Notes under the pieces: model-generated
What the model was told of the DNA's origin: nothing
Databases searched by the model: none
What the model saw: the letters and a program-made list of their open reading frames with translations, nothing else
In this document: one piece after another, positions 1 to 9,243 of the stretch
Numbering within the stretch: the stretch's first letter is position 1
Layout: each line of letters begins with the position of its first letter
Position numbers and translations under genes: made by a program
Assembly (NCBI RefSeq): GCF_020687045.1
Contig: NZ_JAJEPW010000023.1
Coordinates: forward strand, 1-46,123
DNA length: 46,123 nt
Reading direction: 5' to 3'
Origin: Vescimonas cirricatena
GTDB taxonomy: Bacteria; Bacillota; Clostridia; Oscillospirales; Oscillospiraceae

Positions 1-20
1 GTTCTTTCAATAAACGTTCC

Positions 21-48
21 GTAGGGCGGGGCCCATGTGCCCCGCCGC
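21..48 (+). repeat. GC-rich palindromic repeat, copy 1
   Basis: An imperfect palindrome (GGGCGGGGC, then CATG, then GCCCCGCC) beyond the 3' end of the MurE-like gene. The same 28 bases occur in inverted orientation at 9148-9175, so this is a dispersed intergenic element and not a gene-specific site. Function is unknown. Confidence 0.75.
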
Positions 49-76
49 GATAACCGGCACCTCCCGATACACCACC

Positions 77-102
77 GTAGGGGCGTGGGCTCTGCCCCGC
101 CC
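77..102 (+). repeat. Related GC-rich palindromic repeat
   Basis: Begins with the same GTAGGG-type start as the copy at 21-48 and again ends in CCCCGCCC, with a GTGGGCTCTGCCC core. It is a diverged relative lying head to tail with the first copy, directly before the terminator hairpin. Similarity was judged by eye. Confidence 0.5.
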
Positions 103-104
103 AC

Positions 105-136
105 AAAAAAATGCGCCCCCGTGGGGCGCATTTTTA
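105..136. terminator. Intrinsic terminator after the MurE-like gene
   Basis: A hairpin with arms ATGCGCCCC and GGGGCGCAT has A runs on its left and T runs on its right, so it can end transcripts in both directions. On the minus strand it starts about 10 bases after the MurE-like stop and closes the secA-pgeF-lipoprotein-MurE run. Confidence 0.85.
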
Positions 137-146
137 TAATACTGGT

Positions 147-1640
147 TCATGTCCGCTGCTTTTCCCGCAGGGCCAGGGCGCGTTGGGCCACCACCGGGTC
201 GGAGTCATAGTGGACGTATCCGCCCCGGACCCGCTGGATGGCGTCGTTGCCCTTTCCGGCCAGGACGATCACCGCCCCCTCCGGGGCCTCCAGAATGGCC
301 TGCTCCACCGCCCGGGTGCGGTCTAACTGGATGGTGACCCGGGCGGGGCCGCTCTGGGCGGCGGCGTGGGCCAGACGGCCCGCGATGTCGGCGGGATCGT
401 CGAAATCCGGGTTGTCGGTGGTGAAGAAGATCCGGTCGGCGTATTTGCCGCACATCTCGCCCATGCCCTGGATCCGCTGGGGGGAGCGGCCTCCGGCGAT
501 GCCGGTGACCACGGTGATGGGCGCGCCGGGATAGTCCCGCTTCAGGTCCGTCAGCAGGGCCTGGGAGCTGGCCCGGTTGTGCATGCAGTCCACCAGCACG
601 TGGACGCCGCCGCCCTCGTACCGGTTCATGCGGCCGGGGACCTCCAGAGCGTCCAGGGCCGCGGCCATCTGCTCATGTTCCGCCCCCAGCATACGCCCCA
701 CGCCGATGGCGGCCAGGGCGTTTTCGATGTTGAAATCCCCGTCCATGGCCAGGTGATAGGGGTGCAGGGCCTCACTGCCCCGCTCCTGGACGAAAAAGCG
801 GAAGCCGTGGGTCAGCTTCTCCACCTGCCGGACGGTCAGATCGCAGTCGTCCCGGTCCATGCCCACCAGCATGACCGCCCGACAGCACCGCCGGGCGGTG
901 TCATATACCCGGTCAAACTGGGCCGTCTCCCGGCAGATCACGGCCCGGCCGCTGTTTTCCAGCAGTTGGAGCTTGCATTGCAGATACTCCTCCATGGAGG
1001 CGTGCTCCTTGGGGGAGATGTGGTCCTCGCTGAAATTCAGGAACACGCCGATGTCGAAGTGCTCGCCATAGACCCGCTCCACCTGATACGCCTGGCTGGA
1101 CACCTCGGCGGTCATATACGGCAGGCCGTGATCCCGGGCCTGGGCAAACAGCCACTGCAGGTCCAGGGACTCCGGCGTGGTCAGATGGGTGTCCACGTCC
1201 GGGCCGCCGCAGTAGCGTCCGGCGGAGGAGCTGAGGCCCATGGTCCGGCCCGCCAGGGCGTTGGTGACGGCCTGGATCATATAGGAGGTGGTGGTTTTCC
1301 CCTTGGTGCCGGTGACGCCGATAAGGGTCAGGCCGTCGGAGGGATTGTCGTAAAACCACCGGGCCGCCAGGCTCTGGGCCTTGCGGACGTCGGTGACCCG
1401 GATGCAGGGGATGTCCACCCCGGGAAAGTCCGTCTCCGCCAGGGCGCAGACGGCTCCCTGCCGCCGGGCCATGGCCAGATACTCCGGCTTGAAGCCGTAG
1501 CCCTTGCAGATAAAGAGGTCGCCGTCCCGGGCCTGACGGGAATCGTTGCAGATACCGGTGACGGCCGCGTCCCGGGCCGCCGGGGCCGCCAGCAGATCGT
1601 ACTGCCGGAGCAGGTCCTCCAGATTGCGGGTTTGTTTCAT
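147..1640 (-). CDS. MurE-like Mur ligase (divergent paralog)
   Basis: A 497-residue Mur ligase, the usual MurE length. The family joins an amino acid or peptide to a UDP-MurNAc-linked acceptor using ATP. Visible are the ATP loop GTKGKTTT (111-118), the TTP motif (154-156), the Lys of YLQCK (223, position of the carbamylated lysine) and VPGRMN (335-340). Several normally conserved MurE motifs differ: DYAHTPD is DCMHNRAS (351-358), the diaminopimelate signature DNPR is DNPD (409-412), and GKGHE is GKGND (462-466). The fold and ATP site are clear, but the substrate is probably not that of housekeeping MurE, which normally sits in the division/cell-wall cluster. Start chosen at ATG after AGAAGGA. 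It is last in the run with pgeF and a peptide-binding lipoprotein, so a peptidoglycan-recycling ligase is one possibility (inference). Confidence 0.8.
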   Translation of the reverse strand: MKQTRNLEDLLRQYDLLAAPAARDAAVTGICNDSRQARDGDLFICKGYGFKPEYLAMARRQGAVCALAETDFPGVDIPCIRVTDVRKAQSLAARWFYDNPSDGLTLIGVTGTKGKTTTSYMIQAVTNALAGRTMGLSSSAGRYCGGPDVDTHLTTPESLDLQWLFAQARDHGLPYMTAEVSSQAYQVERVYGEHFDIGVFLNFSEDHISPKEHASMEEYLQCKLQLLENSGRAVICRETAQFDRVYDTARRCCRAVMLVGMDRDDCDLTVRQVEKLTHGFRFFVQERGSEALHPYHLAMDGDFNIENALAAIGVGRMLGAEHEQMAAALDALEVPGRMNRYEGGGVHVLVDCMHNRASSQALLTDLKRDYPGAPITVVTGIAGGRSPQRIQGMGEMCGKYADRIFFTTDNPDFDDPADIAGRLAHAAAQSGPARVTIQLDRTRAVEQAILEAPEGAVIVLAGKGNDAIQRVRGGYVHYDSDPVVAQRALALREKQRT

Positions 1641-1662
1641 AGGTGTTCCTTCTTTCGGGGGC

Positions 1663-3195
1663 TTATTTCATATTGAGCTTCCAATCGGAAATGCCGTAAA
1701 ACGGGTTGGAGGCGGTGGGGGTGATGGGGGAGGACGCCGCACCGGCGGGCAGGAGCACGGAATAGCTCTTGAAGCACACCGGCACCATGGGGGCCTGGTC
1801 CAGGAGCTTTTCGCACAGGGCCGTCATGGCGGCGGACCGCTCCCCGGCCTCGGTGGCGCACAGGGCCGCCAGCAGGGCGTCCGTCTCGGGGTCGGCAAAG
1901 CCGCCGTAGTTCATGGCGGCATAGCTTTGCAGCAGGGGACGCAGATCCCAGTCGGCGGTGAGCTTCACCTGGCACAGGCACAGGTCGAAGTCCCCCTGCT
2001 CCAGGGCCTGGACATACTCATCATAGGGCAGTGAGCGCACGGTGACCTGCAGATCGTACCGGGACAGCCCCGCCGCGATGGTCTGGGCAGTGGACACCCG
2101 GAAGCTGCTCTCCTGGTTCACCAGCAGGGTCAGGCTCCGGGTCTTGCCGGTGTTCAGCCCCGCCGCCTCCAGGGCGGAGGCATAGCCATCCTGGGAATAG
2201 GCGGTCTCCAGATCCTTGGGATACAGGCCGCTGGCCGGGGACACCGGGAACTGGGCCGCCAGACCGTGGCCCAGCAGATAGGCACTGACACAGCTGGCCC
2301 GGTCCACGCCCAGGGTCACGGCCCGGCGGACGGCGGGGTCGTCAAAGGGGGCCCGGCGGGTGTTCAGGCACAGATACTGCATAATGGTGGTGGCGGCGTC
2401 GGTATAGTCGCCGCTTCCGTATACGCTGGAGTCGTCCGCCCCGGTCAGGTCGCAGAACAGAAGCTGGACTTCCCGGGCATAGAAGGCGTAGGACACGGAG
2501 TCCGTATCCTTGCAGGCGGTCAGCTCGATGCGCTCCAGGGGCAGGGACTTCCCCTGCCACCAGGAGGCGTTTTTGGCCAGGTGGGCGCCGCCCTCGCCGC
2601 TGTAGGCGTAGGGCCCGGTGCCGGTGGGGAAGGTACTGCTCTCGGTGCCGGACTTCACAATGGGGATGTCCAGCCGGGAGACGAAGCTCCGGTTGTCGCC
2701 GGTGAGGGTGATGCGCACCGCCCCGCCGCTGGCCCGGATGTCCGACACCTCCGCCAGCCGCCCGCTGTAGCGGGCGGAGGACTGGGCCCGGCGCAGACTG
2801 TTCGCCACGTCCTGGGCGGTGACGGCGCTGCCGTCGCTGAAGGTGACGCCGCTGCGCAGGGTGATGGTGTAGGTATACCGGGCGGCGTCATAGGTATAGG
2901 ACTCCGCCAGGGCGGGCTGGGCCTCAAATTGCCCGTCCAGGGCGAACAGCCCCTCATACACCAGGGCCCCCAGGGTCTGCATGGCCCCGTCGGGGCAGGT
3001 GATGGGGTCCGCCGTCTCCCCCTTGAGATAGGGCAGGGCGAAGGAGGTGAGCTTCACGTCCTGCTTCTTCTGCTCCACGTTGTAATAGTCCGTCAGGGTG
3101 CCGAAAATGTCTTCCGGGTCAGCCGTCGACCAGTCGCACCCGGTCAGCGCCGTCAGGCACAGGGCCAGAAGCGCCGCGAATATGCGCTTTTTCAT
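1663..3195 (-). CDS. Peptide-type ABC transporter substrate-binding lipoprotein
   Basis: A 510-residue extracellular solute-binding protein of family 5 (OppA/DppA/MppA type), which captures peptides or similar ligands for an ABC importer. The N-terminus MKKR, a hydrophobic stretch and lipobox LTGC (Cys about 20) mark a lipoprotein signal. Family features include the ALVYEGLFALDG region, LRSGVTFSDGSAVTAQDV and the FDDPAVRRAV segment. The reading frame stays open upstream, but the ATG at 3195 follows GAGGT and starts the signal peptide, so it is the start. No permease or ATPase lies nearby, so it is an orphan binding protein that must borrow a transporter. It begins 14 bases after pgeF and ends 22 bases before the MurE-like gene. 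Ligand unknown; murein peptides would fit the context (inference). Confidence 0.85.
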   Translation of the reverse strand: MKKRIFAALLALCLTALTGCDWSTADPEDIFGTLTDYYNVEQKKQDVKLTSFALPYLKGETADPITCPDGAMQTLGALVYEGLFALDGQFEAQPALAESYTYDAARYTYTITLRSGVTFSDGSAVTAQDVANSLRRAQSSARYSGRLAEVSDIRASGGAVRITLTGDNRSFVSRLDIPIVKSGTESSTFPTGTGPYAYSGEGGAHLAKNASWWQGKSLPLERIELTACKDTDSVSYAFYAREVQLLFCDLTGADDSSVYGSGDYTDAATTIMQYLCLNTRRAPFDDPAVRRAVTLGVDRASCVSAYLLGHGLAAQFPVSPASGLYPKDLETAYSQDGYASALEAAGLNTGKTRSLTLLVNQESSFRVSTAQTIAAGLSRYDLQVTVRSLPYDEYVQALEQGDFDLCLCQVKLTADWDLRPLLQSYAAMNYGGFADPETDALLAALCATEAGERSAAMTALCEKLLDQAPMVPVCFKSYSVLLPAGAASSPITPTASNPFYGISDWKLNMK

Positions 3196-3209
3196 GGGAT
3201 ACCTCGATT

Positions 3210-4004
3210 TCACAGGCAGATCATGGCGATCTGAGCGCCCCGGGCCTGGCCCATCCGCCGGTGGGACCAGTACAGCTCCGGATGGCAGGCGGTGCAGTCC
3301 GGGGACACGTCGATTTGCCGCACCCCTGCCTTTTCCAGCCACCGGGCGTTGACGCCCTTCAGGTCCACGTGCCACTTGGGCCCCCGGCGGGTGATATACG
3401 GCCCCGCCTCCGCCCCCAGGGCGGCCTCCAGGGCCTGGGGCACGTCCGCGTCCGTTTCAAAACAGCAGGGGCCGATGGCCGCCCCAATGGCGGCCCGCAG
3501 GTCCCCTGGGTCCGTGCCGAACAGCTCCTGCATCCGGCGGACGGTTTTGTATACGATGCCGCCGGCGGCGCCCCGCCAGCCGGCATGGGCCGCGCCCACG
3601 GCCCCGTGCACCGGGTCGTGTAGCAGGATGATGCCGCAGTCGGCGGAGAACACCACCAGGGGGATCCCCGGGGTGTCCGTGACCATGGCGTCCACGCTGG
3701 TATAGTCCCGGTCCCGGAACAGGCCCTTGCCGCAGTCGTCCGCCGTCACATGGCGGATGTTGTCCTCGTGGACCTGCTTGCTCAGCACCGCCCAGTGCTC
3801 ATCCACCCCCAGGGCGGCGCAGAACCGGCGGTAATTCTCCCGGACCCGGTCCATGTCGTCCCCCCGGCCCACGCCCAGGTTCAGGGAGTCCCAGGGGGCG
3901 GGGCTGACGCCGCCGATGCGGGTGGAGAACCCGTGGCGCACGCCGGACAGGACGGTGCTGGTCTTGATAAACAGGCCGTTTTCCTCATGGGCCAGAAAGG
4001 ACAT
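3210..4004 (-). CDS. pgeF: Peptidoglycan editing factor PgeF (YfiH/YlmD, laccase-domain family)
   Basis: A 264-residue protein of the YfiH/YlmD family, formerly annotated as polyphenol oxidase or laccase. In E. coli, PgeF keeps peptidoglycan composition correct by removing wrongly made UDP-MurNAc-L-Ser. Family motifs are clear: HGFSTRIGGVS near the N-terminus, SADCGIILL, AHAGWRGAAGG and IGPCCFETD, holding the conserved His and Cys residues. The chosen ATG has GGAGGG seven bases upstream; an in-frame TTG two codons earlier is too close to that site. It starts 14 bases after secA and is followed by the lipoprotein gene, so it is probably co-transcribed from the secA promoter. Some relatives act on purine nucleosides, so the exact in vivo role is less certain than the family. 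Confidence 0.9.
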   Translation of the reverse strand: MSFLAHEENGLFIKTSTVLSGVRHGFSTRIGGVSPAPWDSLNLGVGRGDDMDRVRENYRRFCAALGVDEHWAVLSKQVHEDNIRHVTADDCGKGLFRDRDYTSVDAMVTDTPGIPLVVFSADCGIILLHDPVHGAVGAAHAGWRGAAGGIVYKTVRRMQELFGTDPGDLRAAIGAAIGPCCFETDADVPQALEAALGAEAGPYITRRGPKWHVDLKGVNARWLEKAGVRQIDVSPDCTACHPELYWSHRRMGQARGAQIAMICL

Positions 4005-4018
4005 GGGCAAACCCTCCG

Positions 4019-6757
<2,739 letters not shown>

Positions 6758-6819
6758 AGTTTTTGATTCCTTTCTGCTATACGAGGGTGCAGAGCACCAG
6801 AATATACAAATACCTATAT

Positions 6820-6848
6820 AGTATACCACACCCGTCCCGGCTATGCAA
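6820..6848 (-). promoter_or_regulatory. Sigma-A promoter for secA
   Basis: On the minus strand, TTGCAT (6848-6843), a 17-base spacer and TATACT (6825-6820). The transcript would start near 6813, about 55 bases before the secA start, and includes a small GGTGC-TCT-GCACC hairpin. Confidence 0.65.
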
Positions 6849-6869
6849 ATGAAAAACATGTGAACAAAC

Positions 6870-6900
6870 CCGGGACAGGCCCGGGACAAGCCGGGACAAG
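6870..6900 (-). repeat. Three tandem 10-base repeats upstream of secA promoter
   Basis: Three copies of CCGGGACARG start at 6870, 6881 and 6891. They lie 22-57 bases upstream of the secA -35 box, where an activator or UP-type element could act, and just beyond the terminator of the neighbouring gene. Function unknown. Confidence 0.5.
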
Positions 6901-6906
6901 CGGCGC

Positions 6907-6938
6907 AAAAAGGACGGGCCCCGGGGTCCGTCCTTTTT
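6907..6938. terminator. Terminator of the helix-turn-helix regulator
   Basis: Arms AAAAAGGACGG and CCGTCCTTTTT flank a GC-rich centre. The hairpin lies 10 bases beyond the regulator's stop. The T run on each strand makes it potentially bidirectional, and it insulates secA from the regulator gene. Confidence 0.85.
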
Positions 6939-6948
6939 GCTTACTATA

Positions 6949-7680
6949 TTACTGCAAAAACAGGGAGGCCGGGCGATTCACCACCAGCATGTTGTAATAC
7001 CGCAGCAGGTGATAGTCGTCCTTGTCCAGCTTGATGCTGGTGAGCAGGCGGTCGTTTTCCTCCAGCGGCTCCTTGGAGATCAGGGTCTTCAGGGCGATGG
7101 GGGCGAAGAACGGCGTGCTGCCGATGCCGGACAGCAGGCCCACGGCGGGGGTGCGGTTGTGCATGGGGTTGAGCATGCAGATATACATCTTCTCCGCCTC
7201 GTTGATCTGGTTGGTGAGCACCATGTGGGTGATGGTGTCATAGGGCTTCATCTCGCCGGTGAACAGGTGCTGGCAGCGGTCCGGCTCCCGGAAATTGTCC
7301 ACCCCCACATACATCATCACGTCGATGCCCTCGCCGGAGGCGGAGGGGGAGAAGCACAGCAGCGACCGCACCAGCTGCCGCACCCGGCCGTCGTAATAGT
7401 ACATATACGCCCGGGGCTGGTTGAAATAGAAGTTCTTGGGCAGAACGGACTGGGCATGGAACACCGGGGGCTGATAGTCGATAAAGCATTTCAGGTCGAT
7501 GTCCAGGGCCCGGGCCACATCGTACAGAGTCTCCACGTCGATGGTGATGGTGCCGTTTTCATACTTGGACACCGTGGCCTTGCTTTTGTTGATCATGGCC
7601 GAAAACTGCTCGATGGTATAGCCCCGGCTTTTGCGGTATTTTTTGATTCGCTGACCAACATGGTAGGAAAAGGAGCCCAT
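6949..7680 (-). CDS. Helix-turn-helix (XRE-type) transcriptional regulator
   Basis: A 243-residue protein with an N-terminal Cro/CI-type helix-turn-helix (about residues 8-65: VGQRIKKYRKSRGYTIEQF, then MINKSKATVSKYENGTITID). The remaining 175 residues form a C-terminal domain I do not recognise. It contains QPRAYMYYYDGRVRQLV and a Cys-containing MYICMLNP segment, and may be an effector-sensing or dimerisation domain. The ATG at 7680 follows AAGGAGGT; a longer in-frame start has no such site. It has its own promoter (7710-7738) and terminator, so it is monocistronic. A perfect inverted repeat in the promoter spacer suggests autoregulation. Whether it also controls the transporter operon upstream is unknown. 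Confidence 0.85.
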   Translation of the reverse strand: MGSFSYHVGQRIKKYRKSRGYTIEQFSAMINKSKATVSKYENGTITIDVETLYDVARALDIDLKCFIDYQPPVFHAQSVLPKNFYFNQPRAYMYYYDGRVRQLVRSLLCFSPSASGEGIDVMMYVGVDNFREPDRCQHLFTGEMKPYDTITHMVLTNQINEAEKMYICMLNPMHNRTPAVGLLSGIGSTPFFAPIALKTLISKEPLEENDRLLTSIKLDKDDYHLLRYYNMLVVNRPASLFLQ

Positions 7681-7709
7681 GCCGTCCACCTCCTTGCGTT
7701 TCTGCCTGA

Positions 7710-7738
7710 ATTGTACCAAACATTTGGTAGGAAGTCAA
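7710..7738 (-). promoter_or_regulatory. Promoter with embedded operator-like palindrome for the XRE regulator
   Basis: On the minus strand, TTGACT (7738-7733), a 17-base spacer and TACAAT (7715-7710). The spacer contains TACCAAA-CA-TTTGGTA (7714-7729), a perfect 7+7 inverted repeat overlapping the -10 box. A bound dimeric regulator there would block RNA polymerase. The regulator encoded directly downstream is the obvious candidate (inference). Confidence 0.75.
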
Positions 7739-7740
7739 CG

Positions 7741-7761
7741 AAAAGTTTCTGAATGAGAAAC
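7741..7761 (-). terminator. Probable weak terminator of the ABC transporter operon
   Basis: GTTTCT-loop-AGAAAC hairpin 24 bases beyond the ATPase stop, followed on the minus strand by TTTTC. The stem is only about 6 bp, so read-through toward the regulator gene is possible. Confidence 0.45.
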
Positions 7762-7784
7762 ATTTTTTCGGTTCCATATCGCAA

Positions 7785-8363
7785 TCATAGGGTGGACAGG
7801 TCCAGACAGCGGCCCCCCAGCAGGGCGGCCTCCTCCGGGTCGTGGGTGACGCACAGCAGGGACGCCCCTGGCGTATGGCGGCGGATATAGGCCACGGTGT
7901 CCCGGCGGCACTGATCGTCCAGGCCCTTGAAGGCCTCGTCCAGCAGCAGAAGCTGCGGCCCGGCGCACACGGCCCGGGCGATGGCCACCCGGCGGCGCAT
8001 GCCGCCGGACAGCTGTGACACCGGCCGCCGGGCGCTGCCGGCCAGGCCCAGCTCCTCCAGATGCCGGAGGATCTCCGGCTCCGGCAGGGTCCGGCCTGTT
8101 GCCAGGCGGACGTTGGCCACGGCGGAAAAAGCGCCGCACAGCCGGTCCTCCTGGAACACATAGCCAAGCCTCTCCGGAACACCGGTGACGGAGCCGCTTT
8201 CCGGCCGCTCCAGCCCGGCCACGCACCGCAGCAGGGTGGTTTTGCCCAGGCCCGAGGGGCCCATCAGGCACACCGTCTCCCCTTGCCGCACCGTCAGGCT
8301 CACGTCCCGCAGCACCGGGCCGCGGCCGAAGTCCTTGTAAACATGGGAAATCACCAGGTCCAT
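7785..8363 (-). CDS. ABC transporter ATP-binding protein (nitrate/sulfonate/taurine or pyrimidine-precursor type)
   Basis: A 192-residue cytoplasmic ATPase that powers the adjacent importer. Visible are Walker A GPSGLGKTT (35-43), Q-loop VFQEDRLC (69-76), signature LSGGMRRR (118-125), Walker B LLLLDEAF (138-145) and the His switch CVTHDPEEA. It is shorter than the usual 240-260 residues of SsuB/TauB/ThiZ proteins and ends soon after the His switch. Start chosen at the ATG at 8363, two bases after the permease stop and preceded by GGGAGGG. It is the last gene of the four-gene operon. Confidence 0.9.
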   Translation of the reverse strand: MDLVISHVYKDFGRGPVLRDVSLTVRQGETVCLMGPSGLGKTTLLRCVAGLERPESGSVTGVPERLGYVFQEDRLCGAFSAVANVRLATGRTLPEPEILRHLEELGLAGSARRPVSQLSGGMRRRVAIARAVCAGPQLLLLDEAFKGLDDQCRRDTVAYIRRHTPGASLLCVTHDPEEAALLGGRCLDLSTL

Positions 8364-8365
8364 TT

Positions 8366-9115
8366 TTACCGTCCCTCCCACGCGGCGAAGCCCCGCCGCA
8401 GCAGCCACAGCACCAGCTTCTCAAAGCCCACGCTGCACACCACGATCACCACCGTCCAGGCCAGCAGGTCCGTCATCTGGAAATACACCTTGGCCTCGTA
8501 CAGCCGCTCGCCGATGGAGCCGCCCACCACGCCGATGACCTCGGCGGCCACGCCGGACTTCCACGACATACCCAATGCCACGCTGCACCCGGACAGCAGG
8601 AAGGGCTTCACCTGGGGCGCGTAGATATACCCCAGCCGCCGGGAGAAGGGCACCCGATAGACCCGGGCCATCTCCAGCAGGGCTCCGTCGGCGCTTTTGA
8701 TGCCCTGGAGGGTGTTGGAATAGATCACCGGGAACACCATGAGAAACGAGATGAACACCGCCAGCTGCCGGGTGCTCATCCAGATCAGGCAGATGATGAT
8801 GAACGACGCCACCGGCACGGACTTGATGGCCGTGACATAGGGCCACAGCAAAAGCTCCAGCACCCGCAGCCGCCCCGCCGCCACCGCCAGCAGCACCCCC
8901 AGCACCAGGCCTAGGGCAAAGCCCCCGCTGATGCGCAGCAGGCTGAAGGCCACGGTGGCGAAGAAGCCCGGCTCCCGCCATACCGACCACAGGCGGCAGG
9001 CCACCTGCCACGGCGACGGCAGCAGCAGGTCCAGTCCCACCGCCATGGCCGCCCCCTGCCACACCAGCAGCGCCAGGGCCACCGCTATGCACTTTTGAAG
9101 GGCCGGTCTCTGCAT
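8366..9115 (-). CDS. ABC transporter permease (SsuC/TauC/ThiX type)
   Basis: A 249-residue membrane protein of the binding-protein-dependent transport permease family, with about six membrane segments. The cytoplasmic coupling (EAA-like) region reads GADGALLEMARVYRV-type residues: KSADGALLEMARVYRVPF. The ATG at 9115 follows GGGAGGA; the longer open frame upstream runs into a palindromic repeat and is not coding. The gene is separated from the binding-protein gene by 128 bases holding the repeat at 9148-9175, and is followed directly by the ATPase. It forms one importer with the neighbouring binding protein and ATPase; the substrate is unknown. Confidence 0.9.
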   Translation of the reverse strand: MQRPALQKCIAVALALLVWQGAAMAVGLDLLLPSPWQVACRLWSVWREPGFFATVAFSLLRISGGFALGLVLGVLLAVAAGRLRVLELLLWPYVTAIKSVPVASFIIICLIWMSTRQLAVFISFLMVFPVIYSNTLQGIKSADGALLEMARVYRVPFSRRLGYIYAPQVKPFLLSGCSVALGMSWKSGVAAEVIGVVGGSIGERLYEAKVYFQMTDLLAWTVVIVVCSVGFEKLVLWLLRRGFAAWEGR

Positions 9116-9147
9116 GGCGTCCTCCCATTGGGTTTGTTCGTTTCCCT

Positions 9148-9175
9148 GCGGCGGGGCACATGGGCCCCGCCCTAC
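9148..9175 (-). repeat. GC-rich palindromic repeat, copy 2 (inverted)
   Basis: The reverse complement of this 28-base stretch is identical to 21-48. It lies in the gap between the binding-protein and permease genes, inside a co-oriented operon, where its hairpin could alter mRNA stability or relative expression of the binding protein. That effect is inference. Confidence 0.75.
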
Positions 9176-9243
9176 AGGGTGGGTGTCGAAGAATGGCCGC
9201 GCCAATCTGCGGACCGGCGGGCGATGATAGCTTTAAGGCGGGC

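Noticed and set aside
3196..3375. N-terminal extension of the peptide-binding lipoprotein by 60 codons
   Set aside because: The extension overlaps the end of pgeF, is Arg/Pro/Gly rich and would hide the lipoprotein signal peptide that starts at 3195.
6870..6900. Short CRISPR-like array
   Set aside because: The repeats are 10 bases long with no spacers, and no cas genes are present in the window.
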